Shown in pieces: positions 1 to 9,606 of a stretch of DNA of 64,000 nt. The position numbers were made by a program, and so were the translations under genes. The first letter of the stretch is position 1. Every line of letters begins with the position of its first letter. The notes under the pieces were generated by a model. That model was not told the DNA's origin and made no database searches. It was given only the letters and a program-made list of their open reading frames with translations. This stretch comes from PSRI01 sp041484195 (GTDB lineage Bacteria; Bacteroidota; Bacteroidia; Chitinophagales; Chitinophagaceae): positions 1 to 64,000 of the forward strand of contig JBGPHC010000011.1 in the NCBI GenBank assembly GCA_041484195.1, given 5' to 3'.

Positions 1-343
1 CCGAAAGTGCCGTCTTAAACCCGTTATTGACTGGGAAATAGAACTGGAAAACGCGGGAATTTTCAGAAGCAAAGGGAATAGGCTGCAGCAGGAAGCATTT
101 GAAATCAGCCTAAGTCCACCCAGACGAGGAAGAAGATTTCCGGACATGTATGTGATAGTGATGAATTTGAAAGGATGGCTCAGAGCCATTCACCATCACT
201 GTTCCGAAAGGTTTGTGACTGGCTATCTGGATGAATTCTTTTTTCGGTTTAACGGAAGAAATTCTTTAAGAAGCATCTGGCACGAGCTCATAGAGCGATT
301 TATGACGAACCCACCCTACCGCTATATAGCCAGTGCGGCCTAA
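1..343 (+). mobile_element. IS1595-family transposase, C-terminal fragment (cut by window edge)
   Basis: The frame that starts at base 2 is open from the window edge to a stop at 341-343, so this is the 3' part of a gene that begins outside the window. The stretch NLKGWLRAIHHHCSERF followed by YLDEFFFRFNGR matches the end of the DDE domain in ISXO2/IS1595-type transposases, where the conserved N, K, H and YLxEFxFRFNR positions lie near the C terminus. The preceding ~48 residues are less typical of the family, so the copy could be diverged or recombined. No terminal inverted repeat could be assigned in 344-491. The family assignment is recognition by eye; whether the element is intact cannot be judged here. 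Confidence 0.7.
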
Positions 344-491
344 ATGGGTAATCCTGTAAGTAAAATTATCTTAGAAGGGAAATCCATATTATTTTATTTA
401 GATGAATCCCCCCTTATTGATTATGGCCTGCCTGTGTTTCATAAACATATTTCGCTTGCACTCATATAGAAAATTTTGTTTTAAAATCCGC

Positions 492-1871
492 CTATTTAAT
501 TCCCAATTCTTTCTGAATCTGTTCAAGTGATCTTCCTTTGGTTTCCGGCATAAACTTGTAAATGAAGATCAATGATATCACCATCATACAACTATAAAAT
601 ACAAAAGAATAAAAACCACCATTGGCATTTCCTTCAACAATTACCGGAAAGGTCCAGGAAATAATAGCGGCCATAACCCAATGTGTGAAACTTCCCAATG
701 ACACACCCTGAGATCGAACTGAATTTGGAAATATTTCTGAAATAAAAACCCATATAACGGCTCCTTGTGAGAAAGCGAAGAAGGCGATGAATCCAATGAG
801 ATAAAAGATAACAAACCTATCACCGGTAATATTATGATTGAAAGCATTGGCAGTTAATGCGAGAAAAACAATCATGCCAATAGATCCAACAATCAAGAGC
901 TTTTTTCTTCCGAATTTATCAATCACAGACATGGCAAGTAAAGTAAAAATCAAATTAGCCGAACCTATATAAATGGGTTGCAAATAGGCCTGGTCTTTTG
1001 TAAAACCCGTCATTTCAAAAATGCGCGGCGCATAATAAAGTATGGCATTAATGCCGGACAATTGATTAAACATGGCCAGCAATACGGCGTATACGATCGG
1101 TCTATTATACTTACCATTAAACAAGCTCTCTTTAATGCCTCGCTGCGACAATTCATGTTCCTCCTTAATAATCCTTAATGCATCATGCTCACCGGTTTTG
1201 GTAAATATTGCTTTCGCTTCGGCATCGCGGTTTTTCAGCACCAGCCAGCGTGGGCTTTCCGGAATAAAGAAAAGTAAGATGGCGAACAGCATTGCAGGTA
1301 TTACCATGATACCGAGCATCCACCGCCACCCGCTATCACCCATATTAACAAACAAAAAATTGGTTAGATACGCTACAAAAATACCGCTCACGATCATTAA
1401 TTGAAAGGAGCCGGTAAGTTTACCCCGAATTCGGGGCGGTGCAATCTCAGAGATATACATGGGCCCTACCACCGATGAAGCACCTACTGCTAATCCGCCA
1501 ATCATTCTGAAGAGCACAAATAACAACCAGACGGAAGTGCTCGCGCAACCAATAGCGGAAACCAGGTACAACAACGCAATGAATGACAACACTTTTTTTC
1601 GTCCATGCTTTTGGGCGGGTATTCCTGCGACAAGGGAACCAATTACTGTTCCTATTAAACTGGATGCCACCGTAAAACCCTGCCAGAATGAACTCAATGA
1701 CCAAAATTGCTGGATCAATTTTTCAGCACCGGAGATTACGGCTGTTTCGAAGCCAAAAAGAAAACCACCTAACGAAGCAATCAGGGATACCCTAATGGCA
1801 AAGCTGTATGACCTCTGTGACTGGCTAAGTTTTGATGTGTGCTGAACAGTATTTTCAGATTGGACAAGCAT
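492..1871 (-). CDS. MFS sugar porter (XylE/GLUT-like proton symporter)
   Basis: 459-residue inner-membrane transporter of the sugar-porter family (TC 2.A.1.1) with about 12 membrane segments. Family signatures are visible in order: GGFLFGFETAVISGAE in TM1, the loop motif KHGRKK, PESPRW after TM6, DKFGRKK between TM8 and TM9, and PETKGRSLEQI at the C terminus. It should take a monosaccharide from the periplasm into the cytoplasm. It is the last gene of a co-directional run after susC, susD and a GH130-type enzyme, about 110 bp behind the latter, so it probably imports the sugar released by that enzyme. The specific sugar cannot be read from the sequence; mannose or a related hexose is inferred from context. 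Confidence 0.9.
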   Translation of the reverse strand: MLVQSENTVQHTSKLSQSQRSYSFAIRVSLIASLGGFLFGFETAVISGAEKLIQQFWSLSSFWQGFTVASSLIGTVIGSLVAGIPAQKHGRKKVLSFIALLYLVSAIGCASTSVWLLFVLFRMIGGLAVGASSVVGPMYISEIAPPRIRGKLTGSFQLMIVSGIFVAYLTNFLFVNMGDSGWRWMLGIMVIPAMLFAILLFFIPESPRWLVLKNRDAEAKAIFTKTGEHDALRIIKEEHELSQRGIKESLFNGKYNRPIVYAVLLAMFNQLSGINAILYYAPRIFEMTGFTKDQAYLQPIYIGSANLIFTLLAMSVIDKFGRKKLLIVGSIGMIVFLALTANAFNHNITGDRFVIFYLIGFIAFFAFSQGAVIWVFISEIFPNSVRSQGVSLGSFTHWVMAAIISWTFPVIVEGNANGGFYSFVFYSCMMVISLIFIYKFMPETKGRSLEQIQKELGIK

Positions 1872-1980
1872 AGTCTGTCATTTAATTAATTTTTCAGAAT
1901 GATGATTCGTTAAACCTGTTATTGGGCCATCCATTTGGGATTCAAACAAAGGGTCGTAGATATTTCCCGGCTGCGGGGAA

Positions 1981-3114
1981 TCATTTTATTTCGCTGGTGG
2001 CCACTGCAATTTTTGAATCGGCCGTTCCATAGTATAAGAACCATTCATTATTGAATTGCACCAATCCTTCAACAAAGCATACATTATTTACCTGGCCCGT
2101 AATCTCATAAGGCATATCGGGTCTGATAAAATAATTTTCGCACCTGTCCAATACTTTAAGAGGGTCGGTCTTATCAAGCAGGATTTGCCCGGCAGCATAA
2201 GTGCCATTGGGTAATGACTTGTCCCCGAACGAAGGGCTATTTCTACTGTTATAAATGAATACAATTCCATCACTGGTTACCATTGCCGGCGGGCCGGGCT
2301 CAACCAGTTCGCTGTCAAATTTGCCATGACGTGGGCCAAAGACAATTTTGAATGCTTCATATTTTCTTAGTGAATCGTATTGCTTTTTCGCCGGATCTGT
2401 TTCAAGGATAGGTGTCCAGTCTATGAGGTTATCGGAAGTCGCGGCATATATATTTGATTCGCCCCAATACATCCAATATTTTCCCTCAATCTTAACTGCT
2501 ATCATGTTCCCATTTTTTACTTCGGAAACAATAGAACCAGATTTTGACCAATAATTCATGTACTTGCCATTCTCCGCCTTTCTAAATATCGAGCCATATT
2601 TTTTCCAATGTTTCAAATCTTTCGAGGTAGCAATAAATAACCTTGCGGTGGTACCATCGTAGGCTGTATAGGTCATATAATAAACGCCCATTTCATCCTG
2701 CACCAATCTTGGGTCCTCAACGCCACCTTCTGCTTCAAACTTCAACAAAGTGTCGGGTTGCGGATATAATACTGGTTGAGTATAGGTCTTAAAATGCATC
2801 CCATCCCTGCTATTTGCCAGGCCAATCCTTGAAGTACCCGCATATTTCTTTACAGTATCTTCTGCCCTATAGAGTAAATGCACTTTACCATCTTTAACTA
2901 CTGCGGCGGGATTAAAGACATCTTGTGCTTCCCAACCCACTTTTTTCTTTAGGACTGGATCATAGAATAGGGTTGACTTCGGTTGCAGACAGGGATTAAC
3001 GTCTTGCTGTTTTGCAAAAGGACCGATCATCCAGGACTTCTGTTGTGCATATACATATGTTGAACATATTACTGAACAAGCAATCACAACTATGATTATT
3101 GCTGATTTATGCAT
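1981..3114 (-). CDS. Secreted GH130-family beta-mannosidase/mannoside phosphorylase-like enzyme
   Basis: 377 residues with an N-terminal signal peptide ending near TYVYAQ, so it acts in the periplasm or at the surface. The five-bladed propeller features of GH130 are visible: FNPAAVVKDGKVHLLYRAED in the first blade, GGVEDPRL (active-site blade) near residue 132, and VNNVCFVEGLV followed by YYGTADSKIAVA at the C terminus. GH130 enzymes act on beta-mannosides. Cytosolic members are usually phosphorylases, whereas exported Bacteroidota members include hydrolases of beta-1,2-mannosides, so hydrolysis is the better guess here. It lies between susD and a sugar porter in the same direction. Similar sequences are sometimes mislabelled pesticidal protein Cry7Aa. 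Confidence 0.85.
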   Translation of the reverse strand: MHKSAIIIVVIACSVICSTYVYAQQKSWMIGPFAKQQDVNPCLQPKSTLFYDPVLKKKVGWEAQDVFNPAAVVKDGKVHLLYRAEDTVKKYAGTSRIGLANSRDGMHFKTYTQPVLYPQPDTLLKFEAEGGVEDPRLVQDEMGVYYMTYTAYDGTTARLFIATSKDLKHWKKYGSIFRKAENGKYMNYWSKSGSIVSEVKNGNMIAVKIEGKYWMYWGESNIYAATSDNLIDWTPILETDPAKKQYDSLRKYEAFKIVFGPRHGKFDSELVEPGPPAMVTSDGIVFIYNSRNSPSFGDKSLPNGTYAAGQILLDKTDPLKVLDRCENYFIRPDMPYEITGQVNNVCFVEGLVQFNNEWFLYYGTADSKIAVATSEIK

Positions 3115-3280
3115 AATGAAGGATAATTAAGGATAAAAAACTGATAGATTTTTAAATTGAATTCCATTGCCTGTAGGAGTACTTTAGGGTTATTGTAGAC
3201 CCGGAAGCTCAGGCTTTACCCCGAAATTCAATTGGCTGATCTATAAAATAATCAATAAAAACTGCAAGGGGGTTTTTAGA

Positions 3281-3303
3281 AGAGAGGCCATAAAGACCTC
3301 TCT
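3281..3303 (-). terminator. Hairpin downstream of susD
   Basis: Inverted repeat AGAGAGG / CCTCTCT (7 bp, 9-base loop), 35 bp beyond the susD stop and before the GH130 gene. There is no clear T tract on the minus strand after it, so it may trim or attenuate the transcript rather than fully terminate it. A drop in expression between susD and the enzyme gene would fit. Confidence 0.4.
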
Positions 3304-3337
3304 CATTCAACTAAAATAACCGTTTGTATACCTAAAT

Positions 3338-4831
3338 TTAATACCCATTATTTTGTCCGAATCCCAACAAATCCACTTCCCGTTGGGGAATAGGAAGTAA
3401 AGCATTCCGGCTCTGCCAGCCATCGCCATAATCTTTATAGCCCGTAAGCGGATCGGCGGCAGGAGATTTGGCGAGTACTGTAGCTGCGAGGCCCCATCTG
3501 ATAAGGTCATGATAACGCTGTCCCTCAAAAGCAAGTTCAACTCTTCTTTCATGCTGTATGGCTTTTAGTAAGTCGTCCTTAACAGTGGTTACTACCGGCG
3601 GTAATACTCCGGGAATACCTGCATTAGCTCTTGCTCTTGCCCTTACCATTTCCAACGAAGCCTTTGCATTGACAAGGTCATTGAGCTGTGCATAGCACTC
3701 AGCTTGCCACAACAAAACATCCGCATACCTGATGTATACATAGTCAATGCCACCATCATCCGAAGGATTGAAATTTCCCAGGAATTTTTTCAGGCAATAA
3801 CCAGTTAAGGACGCTGTTGGATCAAATGGGTTGCCGTCAAAATAGGTATCGCCAGCCATAAAGACAGTTGCTTTAAGTCTTGGGTCACCTGTTTCGTATT
3901 CGCTTACGAGGTCTTGTGAGGGCAGGTTAAATCCCCAGCCAATTCCTCTTGGCGCGAATACGGCATTTAAAATAGAGCCTTGTGAAGGAACTTTACCGGC
4001 ATCGTGACGCGCTGCAAAAATTACCTCTTTTCCTTGTTCACCAGCACCGTTGAAATTATCAGCATAATTGGTCAATAGTGAATAATTCCCTACTCCCTGT
4101 GCGAGTGCAATTTCATCAAGGCATTTTTGCCATTGTTCGCGGTATAAATATGTCTTTGCCAGTAACGCATGTGCGGCCCCACTGGTAGCGCGCTGGTAGT
4201 CCGATGCAGGATATGAAGCCGGTAAAGCGGATGCCGCATTTTTAAGATCTTCCTCGATCTGTCCATATACTTCGGCTACACTTGTCCTTTTGGTGTTATC
4301 ATTCAGGCCCTTTTCAGGTATTAATAAAGGCACATCACCAAAATTTACCACTAACTGGAAGTAATAGAATGCCCTTAGAAAATAGGCTTCCCCCTTAATT
4401 CGATTAAATGTGCCGGGATCCAGGTCATGCGCTTTGGAACCATCCTGCATCAATATAACATTGGCGGCATTGATGCCTTTATAATTATACCGCCATACCC
4501 CAAGTACATTATTGTTGGTGGGAAATATTGCGAATGTCTGCATGCGACGCATGTCTTCCTGGTCGCCCAAACCGCCGCCACCTTTTACTGCATCATCGCT
4601 CATGACATCCCCAATAACCCAGTCGCGGCAGATTGAAGCGCCTGCATCCCAATCCCAGCTTCCTCTCCAACGATCAGTCAGAGGTTCATAGACCGCGTCA
4701 ATAGCCAATAAAAAATCACTTGCTTGCGTGAATACATTGCTTTCTGTTAGTTGCCCCTGGGGAACTTTTTCCAATTGTTTCGTACACCCAAACGCGAATA
4801 TGGCGGTAAATAATATTAATATCTTTTTCAT
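3338..4831 (-). CDS. SusD/RagB-family outer-membrane nutrient-binding lipoprotein
   Basis: 497-residue lipoprotein. The signal peptide ends in the lipobox AFGC, with Cys16 as the lipidated residue. The N-terminal SusD-like part (QLTESNVFTQASDFLLAIDA) and the TPR-rich scaffold (AYFLRAFYYFQLVVNFGDVPL) are typical. The C-terminal RagB/SusD part has YADVLLWQAECYAQLND and HERRVELAFEGQRYHDLIRW, and the protein ends in FGQNNGY. SusD proteins cap the SusC barrel on the cell surface and bind the glycan. It starts 13 bp behind the susC stop, the normal coupled arrangement. Glycan specificity cannot be read directly; the neighbouring GH130 gene suggests a mannoside. Confidence 0.95.
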   Translation of the reverse strand: MKKILILFTAIFAFGCTKQLEKVPQGQLTESNVFTQASDFLLAIDAVYEPLTDRWRGSWDWDAGASICRDWVIGDVMSDDAVKGGGGLGDQEDMRRMQTFAIFPTNNNVLGVWRYNYKGINAANVILMQDGSKAHDLDPGTFNRIKGEAYFLRAFYYFQLVVNFGDVPLLIPEKGLNDNTKRTSVAEVYGQIEEDLKNAASALPASYPASDYQRATSGAAHALLAKTYLYREQWQKCLDEIALAQGVGNYSLLTNYADNFNGAGEQGKEVIFAARHDAGKVPSQGSILNAVFAPRGIGWGFNLPSQDLVSEYETGDPRLKATVFMAGDTYFDGNPFDPTASLTGYCLKKFLGNFNPSDDGGIDYVYIRYADVLLWQAECYAQLNDLVNAKASLEMVRARARANAGIPGVLPPVVTTVKDDLLKAIQHERRVELAFEGQRYHDLIRWGLAATVLAKSPAADPLTGYKDYGDGWQSRNALLPIPQREVDLLGFGQNNGY

Positions 4832-4844
4832 ATTTCAAATGAGT

Positions 4845-7800
4845 TTAAAAGTTAAGTTGTATGCCAAATGTGAATGCTTTGGCAGGTGGATAGGTACCCA
4901 TGTCAATTCCTACAGCGAGATCGCCGTAATTAGCGAGATTGTCATTGGTATATAATTCCGGATCCATGCCTTTGTATTTTGTAATCGTAAACAGGTTTTG
5001 TGCGCTTACAAAAAGCCGGGCATTCGAGATCCCAATGGTCTGAAGGGATCTTTGAGAGAAATTATATCCCAATACAACATTTTTCAACCTTACATAAGCA
5101 CCGCTCTCAATGTACCGATCAGACGTACGCCGGTTATTATTACCATCCAGGTAAGTTGCTCTTGGTGTTTTGTTGCTGGTGCCTTCCCCGTGCCAATGGC
5201 CATCATAAAAATCAAGTTTGGTATTGAAACCTCTTGAATCAAAGCTGTTGATGATATTATCCACTTCATTGTATATCTGGTTACCGGATACTCCGTTCAC
5301 AAATACATTCAGGTCAAATTGTTTGTACCGCAGGGTCCCGTTTATGCTGTAAAGAAATTTTGGCAAACCATGACCAATTATGGTTCTGTCGTCATCATCA
5401 AGAATTCCATCTTTGTTTATATCCGCAAACCTGATATCACCCGGTTTTGCATTGGGTTGCATCGGGGCGCCATTCTTGTCTTTATAACTATCCACATCGC
5501 TTTGGGTTTGAAATATGCCGTCGGTTTTATATCCATAAAATGAACTCACACTTTCACCTTCCTTCAATAATATAGTGCCATTACCCGCACTGATAAATTG
5601 TTCTTTTGCTTTATACAGGGAAACGACTTTGTTCTGTACGGTAGTGATATTGCCTGTGGCCTCCCATGACCAGTCCCTATATGCCTGCCTGTAGGTTAAA
5701 GTAACATCAAGTCCCTTGTTACTCATGCTGGCTCCATTTACATAAGCGGGCGCCGCATCTCCATTTGTAAATGAAACAGGCAACTGAATAAGAATATCTT
5801 TTGAATTCCTGATGTAGTAGTCAACAGATAGTTTGAATTTGTTTTTCAGGATTGCCGCGTCAAAACCGATATTGGTTTGCGCAGTAGTTTCCCATTTCAC
5901 ATCTGGATTCCCTTTGCTGATTACCTGCAATACATTATTGCTGGTAGAGTACACCGTTGCAAAAGGATAAAATCCTATTTCCTGATTACCCAACTGGCCC
6001 CAGCTGCCTCTTAGTTTCAAATCATCCAGCCAGGAAATATGTTGCATAAATGGTTCTCGTGTAAGGTTCCAACCCAAAGAAAAAGAAGGGAAATATCCTC
6101 TGCGATTTTTTTCACTGAACCGGGATGAAGCATCTGAGCGCAAACTTACCGTAGCGAGATATTTATTCTGATAAGCATAAGATACTCTTCCAAAATAGGA
6201 CATTAGAGCCCACTCCTGCAATACACCATCTGTAAATTGCTGGCCCGTGCCGTAAGTGAGATATTGCAGATCAGGGTTATTATCCGAGCGTATATCATAG
6301 CCGTTTCTGGAGCCGCCCAGATAATCTGCACTGTATGTAACATATTCTGAGCCTATGATTGCACTAATATCATGTACATCGTTCCAGCTATGTGTATAGT
6401 TAAGCGTATTGGTCCAGTTGATCGTACTGAACCTGTTTCTGAATTTGTCAACCGATTTATTAAGGTCGGTCAAAGTGGTTCTGTCTCCTGGTATTTGTCC
6501 TGAATATGTTTGTTGTTCAGTGGTATAATAATCTAAACCAAAGTCGGTTCTTAATTTCAGTCCCTGCATCAATTTTGCTTCGGCAAAAACATTTCCTACA
6601 AGGCGATAACGATTCAGAGTATTGTTCCTGTATTCTGCTATGGCCAATGGGTTTTTACCATCACCATATAAATTTGGATTCCCATAGAGTGATGCCGGTG
6701 GAAGATCGGTCAATAAACCTGTAACAGGATCATACACCGGGATAGCATTGGGCCTGATTAAAGTATAGCGCACCACACCCGGAAGGCTGCCCGGTCTTCC
6801 GCCATCACCCGATGCTCCGACGCTTTTGGTTTTGTCGAAACTGATGCTCATATTTTCACCTATACGGAGCCAACTCTTTACGTCTGACACCACGTTGGTG
6901 CGTATTCCATATCTTTTAAAAAATGACTCAACAATTGTCCCTTTCTGGTCTACGGCATTTCCGGAGATATAATAACGGGTTTTTTCGGTACCTCCCGAAA
7001 AACTAAGGTTATATTTCTGTGTTACACCCTGCTGAAAAATAACATCCTGCCAGTCAGTATTTGGCAGCTTCGACGGGTCATCGTTGTTCCTGTTACTGTT
7101 TCCATCATTGGCAAAGGCTTCGTTTTGTAGTTCTATATATTGCGCCGTATTAATCATTTTTGGTTTGTTCGTTGGGTTGGCAATACCAAATGAAACATCC
7201 AATGCAATTACATCTTTACCGGCTTTCCCCGATTTTGTAGTAACGAGAATAACACCATTCGCGGCCCTTGCACCGTAGATGGATGCCGCAGAGGCATCTT
7301 TTAAAATCTCAATTGATTCAACATCTGATGGTGAAATCGTGGTGAGACCACTATTAACAGGAATACCATCAATAATATAAAGCGGATTGTTATTATTTAA
7401 TGTGCCAATACCCCTAATACGTACCACAGCATCCATACCAGGTGCACCTGTGGGTGCGGTAACGATTACACCCGACGCCATACCCTGCAAAGCGCTGCCG
7501 AGATCAATAGATTGTGTTTTGACGAGATCAGCCCCTTTAACGGAAGAGACTGCTGCCGTTACCTGGGATTTCCTTTGAGTGCCATAGGCTATAATGGTAA
7601 CTTCCTGTTGCTGCACATCGGTATTTCTAAGTGAGATATTCACTTGAGTTTTCCCCCGCACACTAACTTCCTGTGATTGCATGCCCACAAAAGAAAACAC
7701 CAGCACTTCCGATGAATTTTCCGGCACTTCAATCTGGAATTCGCCTTTTTCATCTGTAGTAGTACCGACGGAAATACCCTTTACCTGTATGGAAACGCCC

Positions 7801-8243
7801 TGGAGTGCTTTCCCACTTTCATCTGTCACTCTTCCTTTTACGATAACCGGGGGCAATGGTGTATTTTCTCTCACAATAGCCCTCGCCAGTGTGTCTTTGG
7901 GTTTAATTACAATCGTTCTTTCAATGATGGCGTAGGTAAGCGGTTTCCCTTTTAAACATTCTTCCAGCGCCTGTTCCAGTGTCACATTGTGCACAACTAT
8001 GTTAACTTTCCCCGCCTCCTGCAGCAATTCGGAACTATATAAGAAATCATACCCGCTTTGCCTTTGTATTTTCTTAAATACATCCTGCAAGGAAGCTTTT
8101 TTCTCATTCAGAGTAATTTGAGAATATCCTTTTGCAGCCGCGGTGAGGCAGGTTGAGAGAAGGATGATTGCTGTAAATTTCATGATTAACAGCGTTTTGG
8201 TTAGAAACCGCCGATGGCGGTAAAAGCAAGTCGTTAAATGCAT
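4845..8243 (-). CDS. SusC/RagA-type TonB-linked outer-membrane transporter with STN signalling domain
   Basis: 1132 residues. After a long signal region (cleavage probably after KGYSQ), there is an STN domain (about residues 45-110, KASLQDVFKKIQRQSGYDF), then a carboxypeptidase-regulatory-like domain (GRVTDESGKALQGVSI). The SusC plug follows, with PLYIIDGIPVNSG and IEILKDASAASIYGARAANG, then a 22-strand barrel ending in an aromatic-rich strand (FGIQLNF). It imports oligosaccharides using TonB energy. The STN domain normally relays substrate binding to a FecR anti-sigma factor, and a fecR gene lies directly upstream. An alternative start is the internal Met at 8183, which would leave a shorter signal peptide. 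Confidence 0.95.
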   Translation of the reverse strand: MHLTTCFYRHRRFLTKTLLIMKFTAIILLSTCLTAAAKGYSQITLNEKKASLQDVFKKIQRQSGYDFLYSSELLQEAGKVNIVVHNVTLEQALEECLKGKPLTYAIIERTIVIKPKDTLARAIVRENTPLPPVIVKGRVTDESGKALQGVSIQVKGISVGTTTDEKGEFQIEVPENSSEVLVFSFVGMQSQEVSVRGKTQVNISLRNTDVQQQEVTIIAYGTQRKSQVTAAVSSVKGADLVKTQSIDLGSALQGMASGVIVTAPTGAPGMDAVVRIRGIGTLNNNNPLYIIDGIPVNSGLTTISPSDVESIEILKDASAASIYGARAANGVILVTTKSGKAGKDVIALDVSFGIANPTNKPKMINTAQYIELQNEAFANDGNSNRNNDDPSKLPNTDWQDVIFQQGVTQKYNLSFSGGTEKTRYYISGNAVDQKGTIVESFFKRYGIRTNVVSDVKSWLRIGENMSISFDKTKSVGASGDGGRPGSLPGVVRYTLIRPNAIPVYDPVTGLLTDLPPASLYGNPNLYGDGKNPLAIAEYRNNTLNRYRLVGNVFAEAKLMQGLKLRTDFGLDYYTTEQQTYSGQIPGDRTTLTDLNKSVDKFRNRFSTINWTNTLNYTHSWNDVHDISAIIGSEYVTYSADYLGGSRNGYDIRSDNNPDLQYLTYGTGQQFTDGVLQEWALMSYFGRVSYAYQNKYLATVSLRSDASSRFSEKNRRGYFPSFSLGWNLTREPFMQHISWLDDLKLRGSWGQLGNQEIGFYPFATVYSTSNNVLQVISKGNPDVKWETTAQTNIGFDAAILKNKFKLSVDYYIRNSKDILIQLPVSFTNGDAAPAYVNGASMSNKGLDVTLTYRQAYRDWSWEATGNITTVQNKVVSLYKAKEQFISAGNGTILLKEGESVSSFYGYKTDGIFQTQSDVDSYKDKNGAPMQPNAKPGDIRFADINKDGILDDDDRTIIGHGLPKFLYSINGTLRYKQFDLNVFVNGVSGNQIYNEVDNIINSFDSRGFNTKLDFYDGHWHGEGTSNKTPRATYLDGNNNRRTSDRYIESGAYVRLKNVVLGYNFSQRSLQTIGISNARLFVSAQNLFTITKYKGMDPELYTNDNLANYGDLAVGIDMGTYPPAKAFTFGIQLNF

Positions 8244-8295
8244 AACTTTGTTTTGATTGGGTTAAACAATAAGCAGTCCTACCAGATTGTATGAA

Positions 8296-8307
8296 TGGGT
8301 TAACCCA
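8296..8307. promoter_or_regulatory. 12-bp perfect palindrome upstream of susC, with a repeated half-site
   Basis: TGGGTTAACCCA is a perfect palindrome 53 bp upstream of the susC start. The half-site TGGGTTAA recurs at 8258-8265, 38 bp closer to the gene. This is the layout of a dyad operator with a second half-site. No binding protein is known from the sequence. Confidence 0.4.
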
Positions 8308-8315
8308 AGCTTTCT

Positions 8316-8342
8316 GCCAGAAGTGGTCCAAACACTTCTGGC
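8316..8342. terminator. Strong hairpin between fecR and susC
   Basis: A 10-bp perfect inverted repeat (GCCAGAAGTG / CACTTCTGGC) with a 7-base loop lies 35 bp after the fecR stop and 73 bp before the susC start. The only T run (8343-8347) is on the plus strand, opposite to the genes. For minus-strand transcription it is therefore a hairpin without a U tract: an attenuator, processing site or transcript stabiliser rather than a textbook terminator. Confidence 0.6.
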
Positions 8343-8376
8343 TTTTTCTCAAGTCAACCGGGTGAACACATTATTT

Positions 8377-9606
8377 TTATTTTGGCATCACTATAACTTT
8401 TTTACCATCTATTTTAAAAGAAACACTACCTGTCATCTCTAACATTTTGAGTACCTGCGAAGCATTTTCAAAACGGGATATAGTACCCCCAATATGCCTC
8501 GTTATTGTTCCTTTGTATTCTATATCTACATCGTACCATCTCCCTACCTGCTTCATAATGGTTGCAATATCTGTCGCATCACCAAATTGGAATTTTCCAT
8601 TTTTCCATGCCATGACTTCTTCTAAATCAACATCATCACCGATTTTTATGCCTGATGATATTCTTGCCTGTTGTCCAGGTTTTAATAAACCGCTTGTGTT
8701 ACCGCTATTTATCTTAACAGAACCTTCCAGCAATGTCACTTTAGCCACAGTTTCATCATCATAAGCATTTACATTAAAATGTGTACCCAGCACCGTTATT
8801 CTCATATCGCCTTTTTGCACAATGAATGTTTTCTTAGTTCCATCATCCGCGGACACAGAGGGTGCTACTTCGAAATAAGCCTCGCCGGTTATTTCAACTT
8901 TTCTCTCCTTTCCGATAAAGGCCGTTGGATAACGTAAAGAACTTTCTGCATTCAACCATACTTTTGTTCCATCGGCCATTGTGACAGAAACCACTTTACT
9001 TCCTCTTGGATTAAAGAGAGTATTGTACTCCAATTCCTGATTCCCGCTTTCAGGCTTCTGATGGTAGGCAATTTGTCCATCCGCCAGCTTCACCAGTTGT
9101 ACATTCCCTTGGGTCGCCAATGTCCCTTTGCCTGCACTGTCCAGATAAACCTTGCGACCATCCGCCAACGTGATCATCGCCCGGCTATTACCGGGTGCTT
9201 TAATATCATTTGAAACTTTTGCAACCGGAATTTCATTCTGATCAGAATGAGTGCCCTGCCTTTCGTACAGCCAATAACTAAGGCCCAGCGTTAAAATAAT
9301 GGATGCGGCTACGGCTATACGCTGCCAAAATCTCCTGTTCTTTGGTTGGGGAGAAAGTTCATATATCTCCCTATTGTTATCCTGAGCTTCGCGAACTATC
9401 TTCTCGATCACAGTATCCCACCTTTTCTGATCATATACGGTAACCGGATCTGTTTCTTCCAATTTTCCACTAAGCCAATTTTTTAGTACAGCTTCATGTT
9501 CTTGTTGCCTGATTATATCAAACAATTCATTTACCTCGTCTTCAGTAGCCATTTGGCTGGAATATTTCTCTAATAAATATTTGATTCTGCCTTGGTCTAT
9601 ATGCAT
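8377..9606 (-). CDS. FecR-family anti-sigma factor
   Basis: 409 residues, single-pass inner-membrane regulator. The N-terminal cytoplasmic part (about 1-85) should bind an ECF sigma factor. A membrane segment follows (AVAASIILTLGLSYWLYE), then the periplasmic FecR domain (GSKVVSVTMADGTKVWLNAESS, in part; ITGEAYFEV; VLGTHFNVNAY) and a C-terminal DUF4974 domain (IGGTISRFENASQVLKMLEMTG). The DUF4974 part contacts the STN domain of the partner SusC, which is encoded 133 bp downstream. The ECF sigma gene that normally precedes fecR is absent: the next feature upstream is a tRNA. The sigma factor must be encoded elsewhere, or the gene was lost. Confidence 0.93.
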   Translation of the reverse strand: MHIDQGRIKYLLEKYSSQMATEDEVNELFDIIRQQEHEAVLKNWLSGKLEETDPVTVYDQKRWDTVIEKIVREAQDNNREIYELSPQPKNRRFWQRIAVAASIILTLGLSYWLYERQGTHSDQNEIPVAKVSNDIKAPGNSRAMITLADGRKVYLDSAGKGTLATQGNVQLVKLADGQIAYHQKPESGNQELEYNTLFNPRGSKVVSVTMADGTKVWLNAESSLRYPTAFIGKERKVEITGEAYFEVAPSVSADDGTKKTFIVQKGDMRITVLGTHFNVNAYDDETVAKVTLLEGSVKINSGNTSGLLKPGQQARISSGIKIGDDVDLEEVMAWKNGKFQFGDATDIATIMKQVGRWYDVDIEYKGTITRHIGGTISRFENASQVLKMLEMTGSVSFKIDGKKVIVMPK

